NCBI GenBank assembly: GCA_035293805.1
Contig: DATGMD010000001.1
Coordinates: 62,001-126,000 of the forward strand
DNA from: JAJPHF01 sp035293805
GTDB taxonomy: Bacteria; Chloroflexota; UBA6077; JAJPHF01
DNA length: 64,000 nucleotides
Direction of reading: 5' to 3'
The position numbers and the translations under genes were made by a program. Each line of letters begins with the position of its first letter. Positions within the stretch are counted from its first letter, which is position 1. Positions 46,481 to 55,749 of this stretch are shown in pieces. Under the pieces are notes generated by a model, which was not told the DNA's origin, ran no database searches, and was given only the letters and a program-made list of their open reading frames with translations.

Positions 46481-47235
46481 TGCTGGTAGAGTCGGACCGA
46501 ACGAGCGATCGCCCCGCGCTGACCGTCGTGCCCCGGCACGTGGCCATCATCATGGACGGCAACGGCCGTTGGGCGCGCGACCGTGGATTGCCCCGCCTGG
46601 CAGGGCACCGCGCGGGCACCGAGAATACGCGGCGCATTATCGAGGCCTGCGTAGAGTTCGGGGTGAGCATACTTACGCTCTACGCGTTCTCCACCGAGAA
46701 CTGGCAGCGGCCCCGCGACGAGGTGGATGGCCTGTTTCACATCCTCGGCCAGGTCATCGACCGCGAGGTCCCGAACCTGCACAAGAACGGCGTGCAACTG
46801 CGCCACATTGGCAGCCCGGAAGGGTTGCCGCGGCACCTGCGGGAGCGGGTCGAGCGCGCGGTCGCGCTGACGCGCAATAACCAGCGGCTTCTGCTGAACG
46901 TAGCATTCAACTACGGCGGACGCGCCGAGATCATTCGCGCGGTGCGTCGGATGCTGACCGACGGGGTGCACCCCGAAGCCGTGACCGAGGAGCTGTTGAG
47001 CTCCTATCTCTATACCGCGGGCGTGGCCGATCCCGATCTGATTATCCGTACGGCCGGCGAGATGCGGCTGAGCAACTTCTTGCTCTGGCAGGCGGCCTAC
47101 GCCGAATACTGGGCGACGCCCACCCGCTGGCCGGACTTCGGCAAGGACGAGTTCTACCGCGCGCTCTGCGCGTACGGCCAGCGCCAGCGCCGCTTTGGCG
47201 GCGTGCCCGACGCGCCGGCGCCGATTGCCGACTAG
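46480..47235 (+). CDS. uppS: Undecaprenyl (polyprenyl) diphosphate synthase
   Basis: Makes the cis-polyprenyl lipid carrier for cell-wall sugars. The 251 residues have the family start HVAIIMDGNGRWARDRGLPRLAGH, with the catalytic Asp in MDGNGRWA. TLYAFSTENWQRP, FNYGGRAEIIRAVRR, and DPDLIIRTAGEMRLSNFLLWQ (usually RTSGEQRLSNFL) follow. It overlaps frr by one base and continues the lipid part of the operon towards cdsA. Confidence 0.96.
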   Translation: MLVESDRTSDRPALTVVPRHVAIIMDGNGRWARDRGLPRLAGHRAGTENTRRIIEACVEFGVSILTLYAFSTENWQRPRDEVDGLFHILGQVIDREVPNLHKNGVQLRHIGSPEGLPRHLRERVERAVALTRNNQRLLLNVAFNYGGRAEIIRAVRRMLTDGVHPEAVTEELLSSYLYTAGVADPDLIIRTAGEMRLSNFLLWQAAYAEYWATPTRWPDFGKDEFYRALCAYGQRQRRFGGVPDAPAPIAD

Positions 47236-47325
47236 GCGCTCGCGCTGCCGACGGCGTCAGGCGTCGGCGGAGGCCGCGAGCCGGGGGCGACTTGCAATGA
47301 GGGGAGCACGTCCTCCAGGCCAGTC

Positions 47326-48180
47326 GTGCGGCTACCGGGCTTTCCGCTGCCGCCGCTAGGCGCGGCCTTCACGCCCGGCAGCCCGCTGTGGCGCCGCGGG
47401 CTGCCCGCCGTCATCCTGGCGCCGCTCGTGCTCTGGGTAGCAGCGCGCGACGTCGTGCCGGCCTATCTGATTGTCGTCGGCCTGCTCGCGGCGGTGGCCA
47501 GCGGCGAGCTGTATCGTCTGCTGATCCGGGCGGGTTACCAGCCGTTCTGGCTGCTTGGGCTGCTCCTCAGCGTGGGGCTGGCCATCCTGCCGGCGACGGC
47601 TCCCACTCTCGCCGCGCACGTGCAGGCTGCCGCGGTGTTCGGCGCCCTCGCCTGGGCCGCGTTCTGGCACCGGCGCGGCCGGGGGCTGCTCGACTGGGCG
47701 CTGACGCTGGCGCCCGCCCTGTACGTGGGGGGCCTGCTCGGCTATTTTCCGCTGTTGCGGCTGCGGCCCGACGGCGGCTTCTGGGTGCAGGCCGTGCTTG
47801 GCTCCACCTGGGCGGCCGATATCGCGGCGTATGGAGTGGGGCGGCGCTGGGGCCGCACCAAGCTCGCGCCGTCGCTCAGCCCCGGCAAGTCGGTGGAAGG
47901 GGCGCTGGCCGGCGCGGGCGCCGCGGTGCTACTGGCCGCCCTGCTGGCACTCGTCTTTCCCGCTGGCGGCCGCTCTCTGCCGGTGCTGCTGGGGCTGGGC
48001 CTCTTGGTCGCCGGGGCGGGCCTGGTGGGCGACCTGGTCGAAAGCTTCGTGAAGCGGCAGCTGGGCGCGAAAGACTCGAGCGGGCTGCTGCTGGGCCATG
48101 GCGGGCTGCTGGACCGGTTAGATAGTCTTTTGGGGGCCGGGGTGGTAGCATACTTTTATCTTGTCGCCGTTGGCGGGTGA
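47326..48180 (+). CDS. cdsA: Phosphatidate cytidylyltransferase
   Basis: Makes CDP-diacylglycerol from phosphatidic acid and CTP. The 284 residues contain about seven or eight membrane segments and the CDS signature near the C-terminus: GDLVESFVKRQLGAKDSSGLLLGHGGLLDRLDSL. STWAADIAAYGVGRRWGRTKLAPSLSPGKSVEGA also matches. The start at GTG 47326 is not well supported by a ribosome-binding site; the 90 bases after uppS hold no promoter seen. The stop lies four bases before the dxr GTG. Confidence 0.93.
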   Translation: MRLPGFPLPPLGAAFTPGSPLWRRGLPAVILAPLVLWVAARDVVPAYLIVVGLLAAVASGELYRLLIRAGYQPFWLLGLLLSVGLAILPATAPTLAAHVQAAAVFGALAWAAFWHRRGRGLLDWALTLAPALYVGGLLGYFPLLRLRPDGGFWVQAVLGSTWAADIAAYGVGRRWGRTKLAPSLSPGKSVEGALAGAGAAVLLAALLALVFPAGGRSLPVLLGLGLLVAGAGLVGDLVESFVKRQLGAKDSSGLLLGHGGLLDRLDSLLGAGVVAYFYLVAVGG

Positions 48181-48184
48181 CCGG

Positions 48185-49354
48185 GTGAGGAAGCGCATCG
48201 CCATCCTCGGCAGCACGGGCTCGGTCGGGCGGCAAGCCCTCGACGTGGCCGCCGCACACCCCGAGCGCTTTGCGGTAGTCGCGCTAGCCGCGAGCCAGCT
48301 CTCCGCCGCGTTCCAGCGCCAACTCGACACCTGGCAGCCACCGCTTGCCGCGGTGAGTGCCCCGTCCGCGGCGGGTGACGTGAGGGCGGGACTGCTGGCA
48401 GGTGAGGACGCGCTCGCCCGGCTCGCCGCCGAGTGCGACGCCGACCTCGTCGTCGTCGGAGTGCCCGGGCGGGTGGGCCTGCTGCCAACGCTCGCCGCGC
48501 TGGAGAGCGGGAAGTCCGTCGCGCTGGCTAACAAGGAATCGCTGGTGATGGCCGGCCACCTGGTGATGGCGGCCGCCGAGGCGCACGGCGCGGCGGTCCT
48601 GCCGGTCGATAGCGAGCACAATGCGATCTGGCAGTGCCTGCGCGGCGAAGGGGGCGCGGAGGGACCGACGACGGAGGTCGCGTCGCTCATCCTGACGGCC
48701 TCGGGGGGGGCCTTCCGCGACCTGCCGGTGGCCGCGCTGGGTAGCGTGACGCCCGCGGAGGCCCTGCGCCATCCGACCTGGTCGATGGGACCGAAAATCA
48801 CGGTTGACTCGGCCACGCTCATGAACAAGGGCCTGGAGATCATCGAGGCCTCGTGGCTCTTCGGCGTGCCGCTGGAGCGCGTGCGCGTCGTGATGCACCG
48901 CGAGAGCATCGTCCACTCGCTCGTGGAGTTCGTCGACGGGTCGCTGAAAGCCCTACTGGCAGTGCCTGACATGCGGCTGCCGATTCAGTACGCCCTGAGC
49001 TATCCGGAGCGATGGCCGTGCCCGGTGCCGCGTCTGGACCTTGCCCAGCTGGGCACGCTCAGCTTTGGCGAGGTTGACCGCGAGCGCTTCCGTTGCATGT
49101 ACGTGGCGCTGGAGGCCGCGCGGGCTGGAGGCACGTATCCGGCCGCGCTGAGCGGCGCGGACGACGAGGCCGTGCGCCTGTTCCTGGCGGGTGCGCTGCA
49201 GTTCGATCGCATCGCGGACGTGGTCGAGGCCGTTCTCGCGCGCCACCGCTCCACGGTGGCCGCCTCGCTCGAAGGCGTGCTCGAGGCGGATGCGTGGGCG
49301 CGGGAAGTCTGTCGCGAGCTGGTTTGCACCGGCGCGGCATCGGAGGTAGCATGA
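48185..49354 (+). CDS. dxr: 1-deoxy-D-xylulose 5-phosphate reductoisomerase
   Basis: Second step of the MEP isoprenoid pathway. The 389 residues begin VRKRIAILGSTGSVGRQALDV (NADPH site). They show ALANKESLVMAGHLVM, LPVDSEHNAIWQCL, LTASGGAFRD, ATLMNKGLEIIEASWLF and HRESIVHSLVEFVDGSLKALLAVPDMRLPIQYAL. GTG 48185 is preferred: it starts the Rossmann strand and lies four bases after the cdsA stop. With uppS it indicates MEP-derived polyprenol synthesis. Confidence 0.96.
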   Translation: MRKRIAILGSTGSVGRQALDVAAAHPERFAVVALAASQLSAAFQRQLDTWQPPLAAVSAPSAAGDVRAGLLAGEDALARLAAECDADLVVVGVPGRVGLLPTLAALESGKSVALANKESLVMAGHLVMAAAEAHGAAVLPVDSEHNAIWQCLRGEGGAEGPTTEVASLILTASGGAFRDLPVAALGSVTPAEALRHPTWSMGPKITVDSATLMNKGLEIIEASWLFGVPLERVRVVMHRESIVHSLVEFVDGSLKALLAVPDMRLPIQYALSYPERWPCPVPRLDLAQLGTLSFGEVDRERFRCMYVALEAARAGGTYPAALSGADDEAVRLFLAGALQFDRIADVVEAVLARHRSTVAASLEGVLEADAWAREVCRELVCTGAASEVA

Positions 49355-49426
49355 CCCGACATCGACGGGGCGGCGGCGCTGCCGCCGCTGTTCGCCGCGG
49401 AACCCGGTGACAAGAAGGAACGCTAG

Positions 49427-50536
49427 ATGGACCCATTCAGCTTTCTGTGGGACAACCGCAACTACCTAATCATTATCCCCGTGCTGAGCCTCCTGATGCT
49501 CGTCCACGAGCTTGGCCACTTCATCACGGCGCGGCTGTCGGGCATGAAGGTCGAGGAGTTTGGCTTCGGCTTTCCACCGCGTCTCATTGGCAAGGAAGTG
49601 GGCGGCGTAATCTACTCGCTGAATTGGATCCCGCTCGGCGCGTTTGTGCGCATCCTGGGCGAGGACGACCCGAAGGAGCCTGGCAGCTTCGCCAGCAAAC
49701 CGCTCTTGCCGCGGTTCATCGTGCTCGCCGCGGGCTCGGCGATGAACTTCCTGCTCGCGGTGCTGATGTTCGCCATCGCCTTCGCGACGGGCTGGCCGAC
49801 GCCTTCATCCGTCCAGGTGGCGATCAGCGCCGTGCAGGACGGCGCCCCCGCCCAGGTGGCCGGGCTGCAGGCCGGCGACGTAATCCTGGCTGTCGCCGGG
49901 CAGCCCGCGGACTCGCTAGAGACGGTCCAGCAAGTGACGCGCGCTAACGCGGGCAACAGCGTACCGTTCTTGATCGACCGCCAGGGCGAGCAGCTGACGA
50001 TCCCGGTCGCGCTGCGAGCCACCTGGCCGAACGGCGCTGGGCCGCTGGGCGTGCAGCTGCGCGGGCGGCCGGTGGACGTCCACCCGGTGGCCTACGCGCT
50101 GCCGCAAGCTCTCGCGCGGGGCTGGGAGCGGGCGGCCCAGCTGGTGGGGCTCACGCTGTCGATTCCGGTGCTCCTGGTGCAGGGGGCGGTTTCGCCGGAG
50201 CTGGTGCGTCCGATAGGGATCGTCGGCATGACCCAGCTGGCGGGGCAGGCGGCGACCGAGGTCGCGGAGACGGGCTGGGTGTTCCCGATCCTTACGCTGA
50301 CCGCTGCGTTTAGCGCGGGGTTGGCGGTGGCCAACCTGCTGCCGCTACCGGGGCTCGACGGCGGCCGACTGCTCTTCCTCATCATCGAGGCGGTGCGCGG
50401 GCGGCGGATCGCGCCCGAGCGCGCCGAGCTGGTCCACGCCATCGGCATCGCGATCCTGCTGGCGCTGATGGGAGTGCTGATTGTGTCGGACATCGTGTCG
50501 CCGGCGCCGCCGGTCGACTGGGGCGTCCGTCGCTGA
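49427..50536 (+). CDS. rseP: Site-2 metalloprotease RseP-type
   Basis: Intramembrane zinc protease acting on membrane-bound regulators. The 369 residues have the zinc motif HELGH (His27, Glu28, His31) in the first membrane segment, then VEEFGFGFPPRLIGKEVGGVIYSLNWIPLGAFVRILGED. A PDZ domain (about 125-190, GAPAQVAGLQAGDVILAVAGQPADSLE) precedes the C-terminal motif LLPLPGLDGGRLLF, with the third zinc ligand Asp. GAAGGAACGCTAG precedes the ATG. A single PDZ domain is visible; E. coli RseP has two. Confidence 0.95.
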   Translation: MDPFSFLWDNRNYLIIIPVLSLLMLVHELGHFITARLSGMKVEEFGFGFPPRLIGKEVGGVIYSLNWIPLGAFVRILGEDDPKEPGSFASKPLLPRFIVLAAGSAMNFLLAVLMFAIAFATGWPTPSSVQVAISAVQDGAPAQVAGLQAGDVILAVAGQPADSLETVQQVTRANAGNSVPFLIDRQGEQLTIPVALRATWPNGAGPLGVQLRGRPVDVHPVAYALPQALARGWERAAQLVGLTLSIPVLLVQGAVSPELVRPIGIVGMTQLAGQAATEVAETGWVFPILTLTAAFSAGLAVANLLPLPGLDGGRLLFLIIEAVRGRRIAPERAELVHAIGIAILLALMGVLIVSDIVSPAPPVDWGVRR

Positions 50537-50602
50537 GGCGGCGGGGTAACTCGCGGCACCCGCGCTGCACCCCCGCAGACGGCATCCGTGGGGGTGCAGC
50601 GT

Positions 50603-50631
50603 TTGTCTGTCCCCCCGCCGGATGGTATAAT
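50603..50631 (+). promoter_or_regulatory. Sigma70-type promoter for the nusA operon
   Basis: TTGTCT (50603-50608), a 17-base spacer and TATAAT (50626-50631). The transcript would begin near 50638, just before a terminator-like hairpin. Confidence 0.7.
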
Positions 50632-50657
50632 TTCGGCAGTTGAGGATACCGTGCGAG

Positions 50658-50680
50658 AAGTGGGTAACCCCCACTTTTTT
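50658..50680 (+). terminator. Intrinsic terminator/attenuator in the nusA leader
   Basis: The stem AAGTGGG (50658-50664) pairs with CCCACTT (50670-50676) around a 5-base loop. The T-run 50675-50680 completes a classic Rho-independent terminator about 20 bases into the transcript and about 70 bases before nusA. A hairpin of this type stands at the head of the rimP-nusA-infB transcript in many Gram-positive bacteria, so an attenuator controlling the operon is likely. Confidence 0.75.
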
Positions 50681-50752
50681 GTTGCAGGCAGACTGGCGGA
50701 TAGGGCGCTGGCTCGGCGCGTCAGCGGCCTGGACGGCCAGGGAGGCGGACCG

Positions 50753-51976
50753 TTGAAGAGCGAATTCATGACAGCAATCAGCATGCTCAGCAGCGAAAAG
50801 AACATGCCGAAAGAGGTCGTGATTGAAGCCATCGAGGCGGCGCTCGTGTCGGCCTACCGCCGTAATTTCCCGACCGCGCCGCAGAGCGTGGACGCCGTCA
50901 TCGACCCGGAGACGGGGGCACCGCAGGTATTCCTGGTGCGCAAGGTCGTCGCGGAGCTGGGCGAGGACCCGGACGAGATCACGCTGGACGACGCGCGCGC
51001 GATCGACCCCAGCGCTCAGGTCGGCGGGGTGCTGCGCACCGACGTGACGCCGCCGCAGTTCGGGCGGATCGCCGCCCAAACGGCGAAGCAGGTGGTGCTG
51101 CAGAAGCTGCGCGAGGCGGAGCGGCGGCGGGTGTTCGACCAGTTTACCGAGCGGCAGGGCGAGATCGTCCACGGGCTAGTGCAGCGCATCGAGCAGGGGA
51201 CGGCGATCATCGAGCTGGACAAGACCGAGGCGATCATGCCGCGCACCGAGCAGATCCCCACCGAGCGGTACTACCCTGGGCAGCGGCTGCGGGTCGTGAT
51301 CGTCGACGTACGCGACAGCCACAAGGGGCCGCAAGTGCTGGTGTCGCGCGCCCACCGGCTGATGCTGCGACGGTTGTTCGAGCAGGAAGTGCCGGAGATC
51401 TTCAGCGGTACGGTGGAGATCAAGGCGATTGCCCGCGAGGCGGGCGCCCGGGCCAAGGTCGCCGTAGCGGCTCGCCAGGAGGGCATTGATCCCGTCGGCT
51501 CGTGTGTCGGCATGCGGGGCGTGCGCATCCAGAACGTGGTCAACGAGTTGAGCGGCGAGAAAATCGACGTGGTGCAGTGGGACCCTGACCCGGCGGTATT
51601 CGTGGCCAACGCACTCAGCCCGGCGCAAGTTGTCAGCGTGACGATCAACGAGGACGAGAACACGGCGCGCGTGATCGTGCCCGAGCGACAGCTCTCGCTC
51701 GCAATCGGCAAGGAGGGCCAGAACGCCCGGCTGGCCGCGAAGCTGACCGGCTGGCGCATCGACATCCGTAGTGATGCCGCCAGCGTCGTTCCTGCAGCGG
51801 CTGACGGCGCGGAGCCGGCCCAGCAGGCCGCGCCGCCCGCGTCGGTCGCCGCGCAGCACGGGGGCACGACGGCCTCTGCTACTACGGGCGAGGCGCCTGC
51901 CGCTGGTGGGGACGAGGTGCGAGTCGGAGCCGGCGCGCCAGGGGCGAGTGGGGACAGCGCGGGGGCGACGGGATGA
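50753..51976 (+). CDS. nusA: Transcription termination/antitermination protein NusA
   Basis: Binds RNA polymerase and modulates pausing, termination and antitermination. The 407 residues start LKSEFMTAISMLSSEKNMPKEVVIEAIEAALVSAYRR. An N-terminal domain, S1 (GEIVHGLVQRIEQGTAIIELDKTEAIMPRTEQIP) and two KH domains (AREAGARAKVAVAAR, GSCVGMRGVRIQNVVNELSGEKIDVVQW, and VPERQLSLAIGKEGQNARLAAKLTGW) follow. An Ala/Gly-rich tail ends it. The TTG at 50753 is chosen because GGGAGG lies about eight bases before it and the N-terminal domain begins there; upstream frame lies within the leader. The usual rimP gene in front is missing. Confidence 0.95.
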   Translation: MKSEFMTAISMLSSEKNMPKEVVIEAIEAALVSAYRRNFPTAPQSVDAVIDPETGAPQVFLVRKVVAELGEDPDEITLDDARAIDPSAQVGGVLRTDVTPPQFGRIAAQTAKQVVLQKLREAERRRVFDQFTERQGEIVHGLVQRIEQGTAIIELDKTEAIMPRTEQIPTERYYPGQRLRVVIVDVRDSHKGPQVLVSRAHRLMLRRLFEQEVPEIFSGTVEIKAIAREAGARAKVAVAARQEGIDPVGSCVGMRGVRIQNVVNELSGEKIDVVQWDPDPAVFVANALSPAQVVSVTINEDENTARVIVPERQLSLAIGKEGQNARLAAKLTGWRIDIRSDAASVVPAAADGAEPAQQAAPPASVAAQHGGTTASATTGEAPAAGGDEVRVGAGAPGASGDSAGATG

Positions 51977-52278
51977 CGGCACGCCCTCGCCACGTGCCGA
52001 TGCGTACGTGCGTGGGCTGTCGGCAGGAGCAGCCGAAGCGCGAGCTGGTTCGCGTCGTGCGGACGCCCGAGGGGGCCGTCGTGGTGGACACGACGGGCAA
52101 GGCGAACGGCCGCGGCGCGTATTTGTGCCGACGGCCGGAGTGCTGGACGGCCGCGCTGCGGCGTAACCTCCTCGCGGGCGCGCTGCGCGGCCCGCTCACG
52201 GCGGACGATCTGGCAGCTCTGCGCGAATACGGTGCGGCGCTCAGCCCCTCCGCGGCGCCGCACGGACCGCGGTCCTAG
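51973..52278 (+). CDS. ylxR: YlxR/RnpM family RNA-binding protein
   Basis: Small protein of the nusA-infB operon; in Bacillus it was reported as an RNase P modulator. The 101 residues have PMRTCVGCRQEQPKRELVRVVRT, NGRGAYLCRRPECWTAAL (the conserved GRGAYLC loop) and a C-terminal extension. The ATG overlaps the nusA stop (ATGA). The ylxQ (L7Ae-like) gene that often follows is not present. Confidence 0.92.
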   Translation: MTARPRHVPMRTCVGCRQEQPKRELVRVVRTPEGAVVVDTTGKANGRGAYLCRRPECWTAALRRNLLAGALRGPLTADDLAALREYGAALSPSAAPHGPRS

Positions 52279-52474
52279 GCGGGCGCCGCCGCGCACGCCG
52301 GCTCCGTCGAGGCTGGTGTCGCGTGCCCCGGGCTGGCGGCTGCACCGCCCTCCGCGTGGGGGCACGGCTCGCCGCGTCGTAGAATGCTACGTATCGTTAG
52401 TCACACTTAGAGAGCTGCCACGGCCGCCGGCCGACGAACCGACACCAGCGGCAGCCCAACATAGGGGGTGCCAG

Positions 52475-54352
52475 ATGGCGCGACCATTCAATCGTGGACC
52501 ACAACGCCGGCCCGGCGGCCGCCCCGGCGCCGCGCGGCGGGGCGGGAACCGCCGCGCGCCCATGCGCGGCGGCTTTGGCGGCGCACCTAGCGCCGTTCTG
52601 GAACGGGCGCCGGTCGAGCTGCCGGCGCGGATGACGGTCCAGGAGCTGTCCGACCGTCTGAACGTCAGTCCGACGCAAGTGATCAGCGCGCTGGTAGCGC
52701 AGAACATCCTTTTGACCGTCAATCAGAGCGTGGACTATGAGACCGCCGCCAAGGTGGCGAGCGAGCTGGGCTTCGAGGTGTTCGAGGCGGCCCCGGAAGC
52801 GCGCGAGAAAGCCGCGACCGCGGGGGCACCGGAGGAGGATACGGGCCTGCTCGTGCCGCGGCCGCCGGTGGTGACGGTCATGGGCCACGTCGACCATGGC
52901 AAGACCAGCCTTCTCGACGCGATCCGGAACACGAACGTGACCAGCGGCGAGGCGGGCGGCATAACGCAGCACATCGGCGCGTATCAGGTCGAGATCCACG
53001 ACAAGCGCATCACGTTTCTGGATACCCCGGGCCACGAGGCGTTCACGGCGATGCGGGCACGTGGCGCCGAGGCGACCGACATCGTCATCCTGGTCGTGGC
53101 CGCCGACGATGGGGTGATGCCCCAGACACGCGAGGCCATCGCTCACTGCCAGGCGGCGAAAGTGCCGGTGGTGGTGGCAATCAACAAGATCGACCGCCCG
53201 AACGCCCAGCCGGACCGCGTGATCCAGCAGCTGGCTGAAGCCGGGCTGGTGGTCGAGAGCTACGGCGGCGACGTGCCGTCGGTCCCCGTGTCGGCGCGCA
53301 CGCGCGAGGGCATCGAGGACCTGCTGGACGTGGTGCTGCTCGTGGCCGACATCCAGGAGCTGAAGGCGAACCCCGATCGGCCGGCGGCCGGCGTGGTGAT
53401 CGAGGCCAAGCTCGACCGGGCGCGGGGCGCGGTAGCCACCGTGCTGGTCCAGAACGGCACGCTGGCGGTGGGCGACACGGTAGTCGCGGGCGGCGCCTGG
53501 GGTAAAGTCAAGGCGCTCTTCAACGACCGCGGCAAGCGCATTCGCAAGGCCGGCCCCTCCGTTCCCGCCGAGATCCTGGGGCTGAACGGCGTGGCGGAGG
53601 CGGGCGACCGGATGATAGCCGTCGCGGACGAGAAGACGGCACGCCAACTGGCGGACGCCGCGAAGGCGGGCGAGCGCGAGGCGAGCGAGGGGCGACGCGA
53701 GCTGTCGCTGCTGGCGCTGTCCAGTCAGGTGCAGGCGGGCGAGGTCAAAGAGGTTACGCTGGTCGTCAAGACCGACGTGCAAGGCTCGCTGGAGCCGATC
53801 CTGAACTCGCTCGCGCGGCTGGAGGACGAGACAGGTATCCGGGTGAAGGTGCTGCAGTCGGGAACTGGCAACATCACCGACTCGGACGTCATGCTGGCCG
53901 CCGCATCCAAGGGAATCGTCATCGGCTTCAACGTGCGCGCGGAGCCGACGACCGTGCGCACCGCCGAGTCGCTTGGCGTTGACGTGCGCCTCTACACCGT
54001 GATCTATCACCTTGTTGACGACATACGTCGCGCACTGACCGGCATGCTCGAGCCGGAGTATCGGGAAACGGTGCGAGGCATGGCCGAGATCCGCATGGCC
54101 TTCAAGGCGGGCAAGACCGGCCAGGCGGCCGGCTGCCTGGTCACGGAGGGCACAATCACTCGCGGCGGCCTGGTCCGTATCCTGCGTGGACGCGAGGTCA
54201 TCTTCGACGGCCGGCTCGCATCGCTGCGCCGGGTGAAGGACGACGTGCGCGAGGTGACCGCGGGGCAGGAGTGCGGCATGACGTTCGACGGGTTTAATGA
54301 CTTCCAGCCGGGCGACGTCGTCGAGAGCTACGAGCGCGAATTGGTGAGCTAG
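52475..54352 (+). CDS. infB: Translation initiation factor IF-2 (short N-terminus)
   Basis: GTPase that brings initiator tRNA to the ribosome. The 625 residues have a short Arg/Gly-rich N-terminal arm (RGPQRRPGGRPGAARRGGNRR), an IF2-N module (MTVQELSDRLNVSPTQVISALV), and the G domain with VMGHVDHGKTSLLD, DTPGHEAFTAMRARGA and NKIDRP. Domains II to IV follow to the C-terminus (GRLASLRRVKDDVREV...GDVVESYERE). The long N-terminal extension of E. coli IF2 is lacking. ATG 52475 has AGGGGG upstream. A TAGAAT near 52380 may be an internal promoter in the 196-base gap after ylxR. Confidence 0.96.
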   Translation: MARPFNRGPQRRPGGRPGAARRGGNRRAPMRGGFGGAPSAVLERAPVELPARMTVQELSDRLNVSPTQVISALVAQNILLTVNQSVDYETAAKVASELGFEVFEAAPEAREKAATAGAPEEDTGLLVPRPPVVTVMGHVDHGKTSLLDAIRNTNVTSGEAGGITQHIGAYQVEIHDKRITFLDTPGHEAFTAMRARGAEATDIVILVVAADDGVMPQTREAIAHCQAAKVPVVVAINKIDRPNAQPDRVIQQLAEAGLVVESYGGDVPSVPVSARTREGIEDLLDVVLLVADIQELKANPDRPAAGVVIEAKLDRARGAVATVLVQNGTLAVGDTVVAGGAWGKVKALFNDRGKRIRKAGPSVPAEILGLNGVAEAGDRMIAVADEKTARQLADAAKAGEREASEGRRELSLLALSSQVQAGEVKEVTLVVKTDVQGSLEPILNSLARLEDETGIRVKVLQSGTGNITDSDVMLAAASKGIVIGFNVRAEPTTVRTAESLGVDVRLYTVIYHLVDDIRRALTGMLEPEYRETVRGMAEIRMAFKAGKTGQAAGCLVTEGTITRGGLVRILRGREVIFDGRLASLRRVKDDVREVTAGQECGMTFDGFNDFQPGDVVESYERELVS

Positions 54353-54381
54353 GCCGCGCGGCGCCAGCCCGGGAGGCCGGT

Positions 54382-54729
54382 GTGACAAGTCGCCGCATTC
54401 TGCGTCTGAACGAGGCGATCCGCGAGGAGCTAGCAGAGCTGCTGCGCCGCGAGATGCGCGATCCGCGGCTCGGCGGCATCATCAGCATTACCGAGGTCGA
54501 TACCTCGCCGGACCTGGCGTTGGCGCACGTTTACGTGAGCGTGCTGGGCTCGGACGAGGAGACCTCGGATGCGCTGCGGGCGCTGCGCCGCGCCGCCGGC
54601 TACCTGAAGCGCGAGCTGGGCGATCGACTCCGCTTGCGCCGCGTGCCCAACCTCGACTTTCGGCTCGATCCCTCGTTGGCGCGCGGCGCCCGCGTCATGG
54701 AGCTGCTGCGCGAGATCGAGCAGGGTTAG
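54382..54729 (+). CDS. rbfA: Ribosome-binding factor A
   Basis: Late 30S assembly factor. The 115 residues show RRILRLNEAIREELAELLRREMRDPRLGGIISITEVDTSPDLALAHVYVSVLGSD, the KH-like RbfA fold, and VPNLDFRLDPSLARGARVMELL. The GTG start has GGGAGGCCG upstream. It sits 29 bases after infB and 44 before truB; the nrnA-type phosphoesterase gene often between them is absent. Confidence 0.94.
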   Translation: MTSRRILRLNEAIREELAELLRREMRDPRLGGIISITEVDTSPDLALAHVYVSVLGSDEETSDALRALRRAAGYLKRELGDRLRLRRVPNLDFRLDPSLARGARVMELLREIEQG

Positions 54730-54773
54730 CGGCGGGGCGGCCCGCGGCGGGGGCGGGGTCAGAGGGCGGTCTG

Positions 54774-55700
54774 ATGCCGCAGGTGGACGGCTTCCTCAAC
54801 GTCTGCAAGCCGCTCGGCTGGACGAGTCACGACGTGGTCGGCTTCGTCCGCCGTCGCGTCGGGCAGCAGCGAGTGGGTCACGCGGGCACGCTGGACCCCG
54901 CCGCGACTGGTGTCTTGCCGCTGTGTTTAGGCCGCGCCACCCGCCTGGCCGATCGCGTGGCCGCGGGCGCCAAACTCTATGCGGCGGACGTGGTGCTCGG
55001 TTTCGAGACGGACAGCTGCGACGCCGAGGGCCGCGCGCTCCTGACCGGCGGCCCCCCCGCGTCAGCCGTCGGCGCTCCATCGCTCGACATGATCCTACAA
55101 GCCCTGGCCGAGCTGCAGGGCGAGATCCAGCAAGTGCCGCCGCACTACTCGGCGGTGAAGGTAGGGGGCGAAGCGGCGTACGCGCGGGCGCGGCGTGGCG
55201 AGGCCGTCGCTCTCGCGCCGCGCCCGGTGACTGTTCACGGCACGTGCGTGCTAGCGTGGGAGCCGCCGCGGCTGTCGTTGCTCGTGCGCTGTTCGAGGGG
55301 TACCTACGTGCGGGCCCTGGCGCGGGACGTGGGCGCCAGAGTTGGGTGCGGGGCGTATCTCGACGCGCTGGTACGGCTAGCGGTTGGCGGGTTTACGCTT
55401 GCTGGGGCGATTGCGCTGGAAGAGCTGGAGGAGCAGGCGGCCGCCGGTCGCTGGGAGGTGCTGGTCGACCCGCCCGACCGGGCGGCCGTCGACCTGCCCG
55501 CGGCTATTCTCGGGGCGGTAGCCGCGGCCCACTTCGCCCACGGGCGCGCGTGGGATGCGGCGAACCCCGGGGTGCCGCGCGACGCGCGCGCCTACGGCAC
55601 GGACGGCCGCTTCCTCGGACTGCTGCGAGCGGGAGTGCCGCCGGCGCGCTGGCAACCCGCGCTGTCCTTTGTATATGATGCGGGCGCCGCGGTTGGTTAG
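54774..55700 (+). CDS. truB: tRNA pseudouridine-55 synthase
   Basis: Makes pseudouridine 55 in the T-loop of tRNAs. The 308 residues have DGFLNVCKPLGWTSHDVVGFVRR and the catalytic Asp in HAGTLDPAATGVLPLCLGRATRLADRV. Further on are QVPPHYSAVKVGGEAAYARARRGE, RCSRGTYVRALARDVGARVGCGAYLDALVR, and a C-terminal PUA-like part. The start is ATG 54774. It is followed by ribF, as in many bacteria. Confidence 0.96.
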   Translation: MPQVDGFLNVCKPLGWTSHDVVGFVRRRVGQQRVGHAGTLDPAATGVLPLCLGRATRLADRVAAGAKLYAADVVLGFETDSCDAEGRALLTGGPPASAVGAPSLDMILQALAELQGEIQQVPPHYSAVKVGGEAAYARARRGEAVALAPRPVTVHGTCVLAWEPPRLSLLVRCSRGTYVRALARDVGARVGCGAYLDALVRLAVGGFTLAGAIALEELEEQAAAGRWEVLVDPPDRAAVDLPAAILGAVAAAHFAHGRAWDAANPGVPRDARAYGTDGRFLGLLRAGVPPARWQPALSFVYDAGAAVG

Positions 55701-55749
55701 CGAGTACCGAATCCTGCGTGGTATCCTCCTCAATCTCGTGACATAAGCC

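Noticed and set aside
52397..54388. 663-codon minus-strand frame opposite infB
   Set aside because: Antisense shadow of a very strong gene; no recognisable domain.
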